64,000 bases of DNA from Nocardia colli (GTDB lineage: Bacteria > Actinomycetota > Actinomycetes > Mycobacteriales > Mycobacteriaceae), in assembly GCF_008704205.1 (NCBI RefSeq), contig NZ_VXLC01000003.1, forward strand, positions 62,001-126,000. Reading direction: 5' to 3'. Of this stretch, positions 8,150 through 16,894 are shown piece after piece. The translations under genes and the position numbers were made by a program. Every line of letters starts with the position of its first letter. The first letter of the stretch is position 1. A model generated the notes under the pieces. The model was not told the origin of the DNA. It did no database searches and saw nothing but the letters and a program-made list of their open reading frames with translations.

Positions 8150-8680
8150 CTAGTCGGTCGGCAGCTCTCCGCGGGCTTTCAGTGCGGCGAGGAGGTGGGG
8201 TGGTGCGAGGTCTTGGAGTACCGCTAGTGCGCCCAGGCTTTCGAAATGGGCTGCCGATGTGCTGAATTCGGGGTCGAGTGGTATTCCGGCGGCGCGCAGT
8301 TCGTCGGGGAGGCGGCGGATTACCTCGAAAATGGCGGGGGAGGGGCGGTAGTCGTCGTGATCGCGTTCCGGCGGGTCGGCTCGGTAGATGGCTTCGAGGG
8401 CTTCGCCTGCCTGCTGCACCCTGGGATGCTCCTCCACCCGGATACCTCGATCTGTTTCGTCGTCGAGGTTCTCCCACTCGAGCGGACACCAGGCATCCTC
8501 CGGCGGGATCTCCGCTCGCTCGTCCGCGCCGAGTGCATGAACCGTGAAGTACGACGGCCGGGCTTCCTCGAACCAGCGCACTACGACGCGAACGAGCGCA
8601 CCCGCGCGCGGATATGCACGTAGGTCTTCGGCGATCGCCCGAGCCATAGCGGCCGCGAACTCGTCTTCCTGCGAAGTCAC
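8150..8680 (-). CDS. Hypothetical protein, 176 aa
   Basis: No family recognised. Acidic, soluble-looking protein, starting MTSQEDEFAAAMARAIAEDL (GTG at 8680), with a Trp-rich middle (WCPLEWENLDD) and a helical C-terminus. No signal peptide or membrane segment. Coding character is supported by strong third-position GC on this strand over the full length. It converges with paaI, 20 nt away, and stands apart from the membrane-protein genes that follow. Function unknown. Confidence 0.6.
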   Translation of the reverse strand: MTSQEDEFAAAMARAIAEDLRAYPRAGALVRVVVRWFEEARPSYFTVHALGADERAEIPPEDAWCPLEWENLDDETDRGIRVEEHPRVQQAGEALEAIYRADPPERDHDDYRPSPAIFEVIRRLPDELRAAGIPLDPEFSTSAAHFESLGALAVLQDLAPPHLLAALKARGELPTD

Positions 8681-8736
8681 CGGCGCAGCCTATCCACCGC
8701 GAGTCGCGTTGCCGAGACGGTGATCGTGGGGGCTGC

Positions 8737-9111
8737 TCAGCCGCTCTGGTCTTCGGCGGGCCGTTGTTCGCGGGCCCGTTTGTCGTAGCGGTTCACTCGG
8801 GGGATCGGGCGACCGGGGAGGCGGGGTGGCCAGTTGAGGTCGTTGTGGCCGACTTTGCGGGTGCCGTCCGGGCGGCGGCGGGAGAGGAAGGGGGTGGAGC
8901 GGAGGGCGAGGACGATGGTGGCGAAGGTGATGCCGAAGGTGGCGGCCAGGGCTCTGGGCAAAGTTCCCATCATGGGGGCCGCGAGGAGCGCCGCGCATGC
9001 TGCCGAGTTCCAGTACAGGCGGGCGTTGTAGGGGCGTTCGTCGCCGCCGTTGACCGCGAACAGCACGACGAGGGCCATCAAGACCGCCCCCGCGATCAGG
9101 ACCGCATGCAT
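8737..9111 (-). CDS. Small membrane protein, 124 aa
   Basis: No named family. Two to three hydrophobic segments (AVLIAGAVLMALVVLFAV; AACAALLAAPMM; ATFGITFATIVLAL) precede a basic, proline-rich cytoplasmic tail. ATG chosen at 9111, 4 nt after the stop of the upstream gene; an in-frame start at 9156 would overlap that gene. It forms a minus-strand series with the genes at 9116, 9383 and 11158, suggesting one membrane/secretion-associated unit. Confidence 0.6.
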   Translation of the reverse strand: MHAVLIAGAVLMALVVLFAVNGGDERPYNARLYWNSAACAALLAAPMMGTLPRALAATFGITFATIVLALRSTPFLSRRRPDGTRKVGHNDLNWPPRLPGRPIPRVNRYDKRAREQRPAEDQSG

Positions 9112-9115
9112 GGCG

Positions 9116-9364
9116 CTAGCCGCGCTCGACGCGGTAAGGCGATGTGGCGGGCGCAAGTTGGATCGCCAGCATCACCAGAGTGCCTGCCACGATGCCTACT
9201 CGAATGCCGCCCGGAGCCAGCACACACAGCGCGGTCGTGCCGATCGCCAGCCCGATGATCAACGTGGTGGTGGCCCGGCGCGGGTGGCCTCGCTCGGCGT
9301 CGACGGCAGAGAACACCGCGATCCCGAGAGCGATCACCGCGGTGAGGGCCGCGAGGATTTCCAT
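9116..9364 (-). CDS. Small membrane protein, 82 aa
   Basis: Two or three hydrophobic helices (MEILAALTAVIALGIAVFSA, then LIIGLAIGTTALCVLAP and VGIVAGTLVMLAIQLAP) with a short Arg-rich loop (RGHPRRA). No recognised family. It lies between the large secreted glycine/proline-rich protein (18 nt upstream) and another membrane protein (4 nt downstream), so it is probably cotranscribed. Function unknown. Confidence 0.6.
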   Translation of the reverse strand: MEILAALTAVIALGIAVFSAVDAERGHPRRATTTLIIGLAIGTTALCVLAPGGIRVGIVAGTLVMLAIQLAPATSPYRVERG

Positions 9365-9382
9365 GATCGATCACTCACCTTC

Positions 9383-11161
9383 CTAGTCGAAGAGACTTCC
9401 GAGCCATTTGCCTGCCTTCGCGCCATACGTAGAGCCTGCGAAGGCGCCGATTCCGCCACCGATCAGCGCGCCGACCGGTCCGCCGACGGCGCCGCCGATC
9501 GCTGCACCAGCGTATGCGCCGGCCCAGCCGCCACCGATCGCGCCGCTGCTTTTGCCGACCGTTTCACCAGCCGGTTTACCGTCTGCCAGGTCGATGCCCA
9601 TGGAGAAGAGCTCCATCGCGTTGGCCGCGCCGGACAGGCGCCCGGCCAGTTTGCCCGCGCGGGCCGCTTCCTCAGGTGTGAAGACGGGCCCGCTGCCCGG
9701 CGCCCAATGACTACCCTGCGGTGTCTTGGTGGCTGCGCCCTGCGCTGCTCCACCGACGCCGCCGATCGCCGTGCTGCCGTTGCTCAATGCGGACGCGGTC
9801 CCGTCGTCGCCGCCCCCGGAGCGACCCGGCGGGGGTGCGACGGGAACGTGGCCGGTGAACCCATCGGGGACATCGCCATGCGCCCTCGCCAATTGGTCGG
9901 CGGCCTGCTGCTCACTGGGTGTCGGCTGATACCCCGATCCCTGCGCGGAGGTTGTCGGCGACGATTGCGGGTTCGGTTTCGCGGGCACGGGGACGTGCCC
10001 GGAGTAGTCGTCGGGAACGTCGCCGTGTGCCCTGGCGAGTTGATCGGCGGCTTGCTGTTCGGGGCTCACCCCTGTCGAGTTGGTACCGCTGGTGGTGGTG
10101 TTCCGGCTGGTGTTGCCCTTGCCGTCCTCGGCGATGGTTGTGGTGCTGCCGTCGGGATTGTCGATGGAGATCTTCGTCTGACCATTCCCGTAGTCGGTGA
10201 TCGAACAGGACGGCGAGCTATCGGGGTCGGCCAGGATGGGGAAGACGTTGTCGGCGTCGGGTTCGATGTGCTGGACGATGGTGTCGCCGTCGGTGTCGTA
10301 CCAGGTGCGCACTGGGCGGCCCGGAGCGTCGTAGGCCCAAGGCGGATTCGTATGGGACACGATGTTGCCGTCGACGGCGAGGACATCGATGGAGCCGTCG
10401 GGGTTTGTACGCAGGTGCCCACCGGGTGGAACTTGTTGCGGGAAGCGATATTCCCGGGGCGCGGCCGGGTCGGTCATGAGGACGAATGTCTGTTCGCCGC
10501 CGTCCCACGGCTTGGCGATCGTCAGTTGCTGCGATGAGGCCCCGCGACGGAATCGTACCGCCGGAGCGAGGAAGGCCGCTGTGCCGGCCAGCAACAGCAA
10601 GGGGATCCGGCCGGAGCCGCCATCTTTCACCGGTTCGGAGCGATCGTTGTCCGGCGCGGTCGGGTTCGGATTCACCAAAGGCATTGGGGGAGAAGCATGT
10701 TCGGTAGCTATGGGAGACGGGATGACCGCAATCGTGGTCGGCGGCGTTGCGCTCGAGGGTATTTCAGCAGTGGGCTGCGGAAGCGGTGGTTGCGGCGACT
10801 GGTTGCCCGGCAGTACGGGGTTGTCCGCGCCGGGGACCGGAACGATCGGTGTCCCGTTGCCGAGACCCACCGGTGGCGGAATGAGCGCGCCGGCCTGGCT
10901 TCCCCCGCCGCTGGTGCTCGGCGGCTGGCCGGGAAGCGCGGGCGTCGGCAACGCCGGGGGTGTGGTCGGCGGGCCTGGTGGAGGCGCCGGCGGGATCGAG
11001 GGGGTGTCGACGCACGGCCACCCCGGATGCATCTGCTGCCATTCGGCACAGGGGACTGCGGAAGCGGAAGGCGTTGCGAAGGAAGCGAATCCGATGCTGA
11101 TACCGACTGCGCCAGCGGCTGTCGCGGCGGCGGCGAGCCGGACGGTTCTCGGGCGGCTCAT
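9383..11161 (-). CDS. Secreted/membrane Pro-rich protein with tandem repeat and C-terminal glycine-zipper domain
   Basis: 592 residues, no named family. Signal-like N-terminus (MSRPRTVRLAAAATAAGAVG, then SASA), then a Pro-rich stretch, a hydrophobic helix followed by Arg (IPLLLLAGTAAFLAPAVRFRR), and a polar domain with Asp-rich DTDGD and NPDGST loops. Two near-identical repeats of EQQAADQLARAHGDVP... GHVPV lie about 40 residues apart. The C-terminus is a glycine-zipper block (GGAVGGPVGALIGGGIGAFA), a type seen in membrane-inserting proteins. ATG at 11161 overlaps the upstream gene stop by 4 nt. A surface or secreted effector role is possible but only inferred. Confidence 0.6.
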   Translation of the reverse strand: MSRPRTVRLAAAATAAGAVGISIGFASFATPSASAVPCAEWQQMHPGWPCVDTPSIPPAPPPGPPTTPPALPTPALPGQPPSTSGGGSQAGALIPPPVGLGNGTPIVPVPGADNPVLPGNQSPQPPLPQPTAEIPSSATPPTTIAVIPSPIATEHASPPMPLVNPNPTAPDNDRSEPVKDGGSGRIPLLLLAGTAAFLAPAVRFRRGASSQQLTIAKPWDGGEQTFVLMTDPAAPREYRFPQQVPPGGHLRTNPDGSIDVLAVDGNIVSHTNPPWAYDAPGRPVRTWYDTDGDTIVQHIEPDADNVFPILADPDSSPSCSITDYGNGQTKISIDNPDGSTTTIAEDGKGNTSRNTTTSGTNSTGVSPEQQAADQLARAHGDVPDDYSGHVPVPAKPNPQSSPTTSAQGSGYQPTPSEQQAADQLARAHGDVPDGFTGHVPVAPPPGRSGGGDDGTASALSNGSTAIGGVGGAAQGAATKTPQGSHWAPGSGPVFTPEEAARAGKLAGRLSGAANAMELFSMGIDLADGKPAGETVGKSSGAIGGGWAGAYAGAAIGGAVGGPVGALIGGGIGAFAGSTYGAKAGKWLGSLFD

Positions 11162-11415
11162 CGGCTGCCCCGGCGGGCCTTCACCAGCGCGGCGAGGGTA
11201 TCGATGCCCCACCAGGTGAGGCGGCCGGCGATGGACATGTAGAGGAAGAAGGCGAGGTAGACCAGGATCGCGCCGTAGTCGTCGGCCCAGCCCGGCATCC
11301 GGTCCAGGTGGGCGAATGCGGCGATGAGCAGGAACAGTCCGGCCAGCAGGGCGATCGGCGCCAGTGCGACCTTGTTCGGTTCCGGTGCGGAGTTGGCGGC
11401 GTGGTCGGTGGTCAT
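11158..11415 (-). CDS. Small two-helix membrane protein, 85 aa
   Basis: Predicted inner-membrane protein with two hydrophobic segments (VALAPIALLAGLFLLIAAFA; ILVYLAFFLYMSIAGRL) and a basic C-terminus (KARRGSR). ATG at 11415 is preceded by GAAGGAG. The longer upstream open frame is Arg/His-rich and looks like a shadow of the porin gene. Its stop overlaps the secreted-protein gene by 4 nt (ATGA), linking the two. No family recognised. Confidence 0.6.
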   Translation of the reverse strand: MTTDHAANSAPEPNKVALAPIALLAGLFLLIAAFAHLDRMPGWADDYGAILVYLAFFLYMSIAGRLTWWGIDTLAALVKARRGSR

Positions 11416-11486
11416 GGCTGTCGGATCTCCTTCTGGAATCCTGCTACCGGTTGGCTCCGCGTTGGAAGGTGTTGTGTGAGTTGATG

Positions 11487-12143
11487 TCAGAGCCAGATGG
11501 GGTCGCCGTAGGCGGTGGTGGTGTTGTCCGCGGTGGGGGTGGACATGGTGGCGGTGGCGAAGGAGCGCAGCGAGACTGGTCCCATGCAGGCGTCGACTTT
11601 CACTTCGACTTGGTCCATGGCGATCGATGCGCGTCCGGAGGCGAGGGCTTTCTTGCCGAATTCGACGGTGGCGATCGAGCCGGGTTTCAGGGTGGTTGAA
11701 ACATTGGGTGAGACTGAGGCGTTGACGCCGAGGCTGACGCTGGGTGGGTAGGAGATGTTGAGGGATGCGTTGGGGCCGAAGGATGCTCCGAGGCTGGTGG
11801 TCAGTCCGCTGGAAACGTCGATCTGGCAGCCGATTTGGTAGCCGAAGCTGACGACGGCGGCGTTGACGGGTTTGTTGCCTTTGCCGGAGATTTCGGCGAT
11901 GGCTTTGAGTGAGACGAATCCTTCGCGGGTGAACATGGTCGCGGCGAGGTTCGGATACCGGTCGAGGGTTTCGGCGGTCTTGGTGACCGTCAGTGTCCAG
12001 CCGTCGTCGGTGTCGACCACGCGTGCTTTGTCCGCGACGGTGTCCGCTGATGCGGTCCCCTGTCCGGCGGACAGCAATCCTGCTGTTATCGCGCTGGTGC
12101 ACAGCATTGCAGCGGTTCCGCTGCGTCGAAACGCAACCCTCAT
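11487..12143 (-). CDS. MspA-family outer-membrane porin
   Basis: Secreted protein of the MspA/NfpA-B porin family, which forms water-filled channels in the mycolic-acid outer membrane. The 218 residues show a signal peptide ending ASA-DTVADKARVVDTDDGWTL, the MspA core (SFGYQIGCQIDVSSG, then SVSLGVNASVSPNVS) and the typical ending TTTAYGDPIWL. ATG at 12143 chosen over an in-frame ATG 4 codons upstream because its spacing to AAAGGA is better. It separates from the next gene by 71 nt. Its presence supports a mycolata host. Confidence 0.85.
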   Translation of the reverse strand: MRVAFRRSGTAAMLCTSAITAGLLSAGQGTASADTVADKARVVDTDDGWTLTVTKTAETLDRYPNLAATMFTREGFVSLKAIAEISGKGNKPVNAAVVSFGYQIGCQIDVSSGLTTSLGASFGPNASLNISYPPSVSLGVNASVSPNVSTTLKPGSIATVEFGKKALASGRASIAMDQVEVKVDACMGPVSLRSFATATMSTPTADNTTTAYGDPIWL

Positions 12144-12460
12144 TATCGAATCCATCCTTTACCGGGTCGAGTCTCTGTGCGGAGTTGCCTGCTGGGGTTC
12201 TCCGTTGCGTACAGGAAAACGCATCAGCTAACTATTAGCAAACGGTAGTTTGCGGCTCGTGTCTGCCGTGATCGTTCGTTCACCGTTTGGACACCTGAGG
12301 TCCGCTGGCCGGAGTCGGTGGTCGAGGTTTCAACTACGGATTCGTGGCGTGCGTCACGCGATATTCGTTATCTGGCGGACGAGATCCCCGCGGAGGCGAC
12401 TGCTACCGCAGGTCGGAAATGGTTCGACGGCTTTGCCTGGGCGTGCCACAGTGGGGGACT
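12144..12460. other. Intergenic region between divergent porin and GNAT genes
   Basis: 317 nt with no convincing gene. It contains an inverted repeat at 12238-12253 and relatively AT-rich sequence around 12220-12250, consistent with promoters for the two divergent genes. No clear -35/-10 pair was assigned. Confidence 0.5.
12238..12253. promoter_or_regulatory. Inverted repeat upstream of the MspA porin gene
   Basis: GCAAAC-GGTA-GTTTGC, perfect 6-bp arms, about 95 nt upstream of the porin start. It could be a repressor site or a small hairpin; no binding protein can be assigned. Confidence 0.4.
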
Positions 12461-13408
12461 GTGACGATCGGCGAGCCGGTGAGTGCGGCGGACGTGAGGT
12501 TGATGCAGGGTCTGGCGCAGCGGATTACCGCCTGTCGTCCGGAGTTGGTGAACGATGACGCGTCGTTCGGGGAGCTGGCGTGGATCTGGGGTAAGGGGCA
12601 GGCCGCCGAGGGCGCGAGCTGGTGGCGGCGATTGTGGTTCTCGGATGGGGATCTGGTGGCCTGGGGGTGGGCTCAGCTTCCGCATCAGGTGCGGCGCAGT
12701 GATGGGTCGGTGAAGGACGTCACCGGCGCCTACCTGATGTATCAGGTCCATCCGGACCACGCCGAGCTGGTCGGCGAGGTGATCGACTGGTACGACGTGG
12801 TGGCCGCGGGATTGGAGCGCACGGTGATACCGAGCGCTGCCGACGAGTTCGGCTTGAAACAGTGGGCGGCGCACGGATACGTGACCGATCCGGCCTCGGT
12901 CGGTGACAGCGGATCCTGGACTCAACTCAACGAGCGGGACCTCGTGGACGTGGAACAGCCGGTGCTGCCGAGGGGATTTCGGTTCCGCACGGCGGCAGAG
13001 GTCGAGGCGGCGGCGGTCGTCCAGGCGCACGTAGACGCCTGGGCCCCTTCGACTTACACGGCGGAGAGCTATCAGGGCATCCGGCAGACGGCAGGGTATC
13101 GGGACGATCTGCACCTGCTGGTGGAAGCGCCGGACTCGACGATGGCGTCTTCGACGATCATGTGGCTCGATGACGTGAAGAAGACAGTCGAGTTCGAGCC
13201 GGTCGGGACGCACCCGGCATACCGACGGCAGGGATTGGCGCGGGCGATGCTGCTGCACGGCATGCGGCTGGCCCAGGCGGCCGGGGCCACTCATGCGACG
13301 GTCGCCTGCCTGGGTGCGCCGGGCTATCCCGCCGCGCGTGAGCTGTACTACGGCGTCGGATTCCGGGAGTTCACCCGCGACGCGCCACTCATCAAGACCG
13401 TGAATTGA
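12461..13408 (+). CDS. GNAT-family N-acetyltransferase
   Basis: Acetyl-CoA-dependent acyltransferase of 315 residues. The C-terminal half has the GNAT acetyl-CoA loop (GTHPAYRRQGLARAML) followed by helix and the ARELYYGVGFREF ending; the N-terminal half looks like a degenerate second GNAT fold, a common arrangement in actinobacteria. GTG at 12461 chosen because GGGGGA lies just upstream and homology starts soon after; an in-frame ATG upstream (12419) is possible. Substrate unknown. It converges with the decarboxylase gene. Confidence 0.75.
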   Translation: MTIGEPVSAADVRLMQGLAQRITACRPELVNDDASFGELAWIWGKGQAAEGASWWRRLWFSDGDLVAWGWAQLPHQVRRSDGSVKDVTGAYLMYQVHPDHAELVGEVIDWYDVVAAGLERTVIPSAADEFGLKQWAAHGYVTDPASVGDSGSWTQLNERDLVDVEQPVLPRGFRFRTAAEVEAAAVVQAHVDAWAPSTYTAESYQGIRQTAGYRDDLHLLVEAPDSTMASSTIMWLDDVKKTVEFEPVGTHPAYRRQGLARAMLLHGMRLAQAAGATHATVACLGAPGYPAARELYYGVGFREFTRDAPLIKTVN

Positions 13409-13409
13409 C

Positions 13410-13423
13410 GGCCCCTCCGGGCC
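13410..13423. terminator. Short hairpin between convergent genes
   Basis: GGCCC-CTCC-GGGCC, 5-bp GC-only stem with a 4-nt loop, directly after the acetyltransferase stop and before the end of the decarboxylase gene. There is no T-tract, which is usual in these genomes. Confidence 0.45.
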
Positions 13424-13441
13424 AACGGTTTCGGGTGATCG

Positions 13442-14839
13442 TCAGGCCTCGGCGACCTCCGCGATCACCTCCAACAGCTCGGTCAAGATCTGCTGGTCGG
13501 TGTTCGGTGACATCAGAGACGCACGTAAGTAGGGACGCCCGCCCAGCTGGAAGGACGACAGATAGAAGCGCCCGTCCTGGATGAGCCGAGCGCGCAGCTC
13601 GAGCTGCCGGTCACCCCACGGCTCGTAACGGAAACAGAGGATGTTGCTGTGCGGCTGATAGGGCGCGCTGAAATCGGGACGCTCCTGGATGAGCGCCCAC
13701 AGATCCTTGGCGAGGTCGTACTGCCGCTCGACGTACGAGCGCAAGGAAGCTTCGCCGCGGTAGGCGAGGGTGAGCAGAATCTTCAGGCCCAGCGGCGATT
13801 TGGACGTTTCGAAGGTGAACTGCCCGGGATCCACCTCTTCGGCCTCCGGCCGGTAGAGGTAACTCGCGTCCTGCTTGAACATCGTGTTGAGATAGTGCTT
13901 TTCGCGAAACAACACGCCCGTGCACAACGCCGACGTCCGCAGCATCTTGTGCCCGTCCCATACTGTCGAGTCAGCTCGCTCGATGCCGGCGAGCAGGGCC
14001 CGCAGGCGCGGCGAGATCAGTGCGGAGGCGCCGTGCGCACCGTCGACGTGGAACCACAGATCGTTGCTCTCGCAGAACTCCGCGACGTCGGCGATCGGAT
14101 CGTATAAGCCTGTCCCAGTGGCACATCCGTTGGCCACGACGGCCACCGGACGCCGCCCCTGGGCGCGCACCTCGGCGAGCGCGGGCGCGAGCCCGGCCGG
14201 ATCGATGCGGCCCAGTTCGTCGGTCGCGAGCGTATAGACCCCGCGTTCACCCAACCCCATCACCGCGGCGGCCTTCCGCACCGAATAGTGACTGGTCGCC
14301 GGCGCGAACACCACGAGATCGCCGGAATTCCCCTCCCGCCACGCGGTAGCGTCGGCGTGCGAACGAGCCGCGAGCAGCGCGGTCAGGTTCCCGAGCGATC
14401 CGCCGTTCGTCATTGCGCCGATACCGGTTTCGGCCCAGCCGACATTGTCCAGCATCCACCGGCACACCGCCCGGTCCACCGCGGCGGCCGCCGGGGCGAG
14501 TTCGTATACCAGCGGAATGTTGTTGGTCACCGCCTGCAAGATATCGGCGACCACGCCGGGCGTATCCGACGGCGCGATCTGATGCGCCATGTACCCGGGG
14601 TGGTGATGACTGGCCGAGATATCGCTGTATGTGGTGACGAAGGAGAGCAATTCGGGCAGCGTCATCCCGCCCTCCTCGACCCACCGGCTCAGCTCGAGCC
14701 GCTTGGCCACGGTATCGATGTCGGCGGAGGAGACGACCTCACCGGCACCGGTCCGCACGGATTCGACATGGGCCGCGAGGGTTTCGAGAACCGCCGTCCC
14801 GACCTCTCGCACATCGTCGACCAAATCGACAGGGAGCAT
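13442..14839 (-). CDS. PLP-dependent group II amino-acid decarboxylase
   Basis: Aromatic-/glutamate-/diaminobutyrate-decarboxylase family enzyme, 465 residues, that would turn an amino acid into an amine. PLP lysine is in STVWDGHKML (about residue 296); the preceding FHVDGAHGA holds the Asp that pairs with the pyridine nitrogen; TNGGSLGN and ATSHYSV line the cofactor pocket. ATG at 14839 with GAGAGGA. It is the last of three same-strand genes with an asparagine synthase (27 nt upstream) and a glutamine-synthetase-like ligase. Substrate unknown. Confidence 0.85.
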   Translation of the reverse strand: MLPVDLVDDVREVGTAVLETLAAHVESVRTGAGEVVSSADIDTVAKRLELSRWVEEGGMTLPELLSFVTTYSDISASHHHPGYMAHQIAPSDTPGVVADILQAVTNNIPLVYELAPAAAAVDRAVCRWMLDNVGWAETGIGAMTNGGSLGNLTALLAARSHADATAWREGNSGDLVVFAPATSHYSVRKAAAVMGLGERGVYTLATDELGRIDPAGLAPALAEVRAQGRRPVAVVANGCATGTGLYDPIADVAEFCESNDLWFHVDGAHGASALISPRLRALLAGIERADSTVWDGHKMLRTSALCTGVLFREKHYLNTMFKQDASYLYRPEAEEVDPGQFTFETSKSPLGLKILLTLAYRGEASLRSYVERQYDLAKDLWALIQERPDFSAPYQPHSNILCFRYEPWGDRQLELRARLIQDGRFYLSSFQLGGRPYLRASLMSPNTDQQILTELLEVIAEVAEA

Positions 14840-14866
14840 GATGATCCTCTCGGGGCTAGCAGTCGA

Positions 14867-16861
14867 TCAGCGCGCGGCCGAACCGACGGGGTCGAGATCA
14901 CCGTCGATGTTGCGCATCATGATTCGGTCGATATCGACATCGGGTACCTGGAAATCGTGGATCAGGAACTCCTCCATCAGCAGCACGCTGAGCAGATGCA
15001 CGTAGGCGTCGCCGAACGGATACAGGATCCGCGAGGTCGCCGATTTCGCCTTCTCCACCAGCTGATCCACCGCTTCCGGCACCAGGAAGCCGACCCGGCG
15101 AATGGTGGACGGAGCCAACACGTCCGACACCCAGTCGTCGCCGTCCGGCAGCAATGCTCCGGAACCGGGCACCCGCATGCCGAACTTGGGCCGGTCGACG
15201 ATCTCGCGCGGCAGCCGATCGGCGTAAGCCTCACGCAGGATGTGCTTTTCGCGCGCCCCGTTCAGCTTCCACTCGGTCGGGAGCGACGCGGCATACTCGA
15301 CGACGTTGAAATCCATGAAGGGATAACGACCTTCGACGCCGAAGCCTGTTCCGGCACGGTCGCCCAGGCAGGTCATCCCGTAGCCGATCAGGAAGGTGTG
15401 CATGTCGAGCAGCATCGATCGATCGACGGCGGATCGCTGATCGAAGTCGGGGAAGTCGGCGCGCAACCGGCGCAGCAGCACGGCGTGATCGTCGAAAACG
15501 TCGCCGGGGGCGTCGATGAGCTGGTCGACGGGTTCGGTTTCGAACCGCCGAAGATGCGCCCCGAGGATGAAATCGCGATTCGCGCGGTCGGCGTAGAACT
15601 GGAAGATCGCGGTGGTCTTCGTGGCGTCGCTGTAGCGCATGTCGTTCAGCGTGGGTGCGAGTTCCTCGGCCGCGCCCGCGAAAGACCCTTGCCGCAAACA
15701 ACGTTCGAGAATCGTCGCCTCTTTGGCGATGTCGTAGCCGGCCAGCAGCTCGTCCGCGCCTTCGCCGCCGAGGATGACGCGCACGCCGGCCAGCCCCACC
15801 TGTTCGGCCAGCACGCCGTAGGCCACCGGGGCGGTGAAGTGCAGCGGCTGCTCGCACTGTCGCACGACGTGCGGGAACCGCTCGCGCACCTGCGCGCGCG
15901 TGACCGGGATCCGGACGTGCCTGCTACCCAGCTGGTCCACCATGGCCTTCTGATACGGCCACTCGTCCACCGGACTGTCCGCGGCGTCGATGGAGAACGT
16001 GGTGAGCGGCTCGTCGATCAGCTCGTTCATCACCGAGGAGACGACCGCTGAATCGATGCCGCCGCTGATGTAGGTGCCCAGCTTGTAGTCCGTGCGCAGG
16101 CGCAGCCGGATCGATTCCCGAATGACATCCCGCAGACCGCTTTTCGCCTCCTCGAAGGACTTCGGCGCCGGCCCGGCGGGCTGCCGGGCGATGCCGTGGT
16201 AGTACTTCGACAGCTCGGCTTTGCCGTCGCGGACCGTCAGGACATGACCGGGCGGGATGGCGTCGATGCCGGTGAAGCAGGTTTCGCCGGGGACCGGGCT
16301 CCAGTACCGCATCGCGCGCCGCACCTTGTCCGCGGCGAGTTCGCGCGGCACGCGGGGGAACGCGAACAGTCCTTTGATCTCGGAGGCGAAGTACAGGGTG
16401 CCGTCCTGCTCGGTGTAGAAGAGCGGGCGCTCGCCGAAACGGTCGCGGCCCAGGATCAGCTGCCCTTCCCATTTGTCGTAGAAGACGAAACCGAACTGGC
16501 CGTTCAGGCGCAGCAGCGCGTCGTGTCCCCAGTACGCGAGCGAATGCAACAGCACCTCGGTATCGGAGTTCGTCTTGAACCGGATCCCGTAGGTTTCCAG
16601 TTCGCTGCGCAGTTCGAGGTAGTTGAAGATCTCGCCGTTGAAGCCGGCGATGTATCGATTGTCCGGCGTCACCATGGGTTGCTGGCCGAGCCTCGGGTCG
16701 ATGACCGAGAGGCGGACCGTGCCGAGGGTGAACGCCGCGCTGTCGTAGAGGCCTACCTCGTCGGGGCCGCGATGGGCGATCGCCCGGATTCCCCGCCGAA
16801 CCAGATCCAGTCGCTGATCTTTCCGTAATCCGCTGTCAATGAATCCGACCACGCCACACAC
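14867..16861 (-). CDS. Asparagine synthase (glutamine-hydrolysing), class B
   Basis: Two-domain amidotransferase of 664 residues. The N-terminal Ntn glutaminase has nucleophile Cys2 (MCGVVGF) and NGEIFNY; the C-terminal synthetase has the PP-loop SGGIDSAVV near residue 265 and EGADELLAGY. It should use glutamine ammonia to amidate a carboxylate through an acyl-adenylate. Placement between a glutamine-synthetase-like gene and a decarboxylase points to a special amidation step, not housekeeping asparagine supply. Starts are spaced 27-33 nt, so one operon is likely. Confidence 0.85.
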   Translation of the reverse strand: MCGVVGFIDSGLRKDQRLDLVRRGIRAIAHRGPDEVGLYDSAAFTLGTVRLSVIDPRLGQQPMVTPDNRYIAGFNGEIFNYLELRSELETYGIRFKTNSDTEVLLHSLAYWGHDALLRLNGQFGFVFYDKWEGQLILGRDRFGERPLFYTEQDGTLYFASEIKGLFAFPRVPRELAADKVRRAMRYWSPVPGETCFTGIDAIPPGHVLTVRDGKAELSKYYHGIARQPAGPAPKSFEEAKSGLRDVIRESIRLRLRTDYKLGTYISGGIDSAVVSSVMNELIDEPLTTFSIDAADSPVDEWPYQKAMVDQLGSRHVRIPVTRAQVRERFPHVVRQCEQPLHFTAPVAYGVLAEQVGLAGVRVILGGEGADELLAGYDIAKEATILERCLRQGSFAGAAEELAPTLNDMRYSDATKTTAIFQFYADRANRDFILGAHLRRFETEPVDQLIDAPGDVFDDHAVLLRRLRADFPDFDQRSAVDRSMLLDMHTFLIGYGMTCLGDRAGTGFGVEGRYPFMDFNVVEYAASLPTEWKLNGAREKHILREAYADRLPREIVDRPKFGMRVPGSGALLPDGDDWVSDVLAPSTIRRVGFLVPEAVDQLVEKAKSATSRILYPFGDAYVHLLSVLLMEEFLIHDFQVPDVDIDRIMMRNIDGDLDPVGSAAR

Positions 16862-16894
16862 GAATGTCTCCTATCCCTGCCGACTACAGATCAA

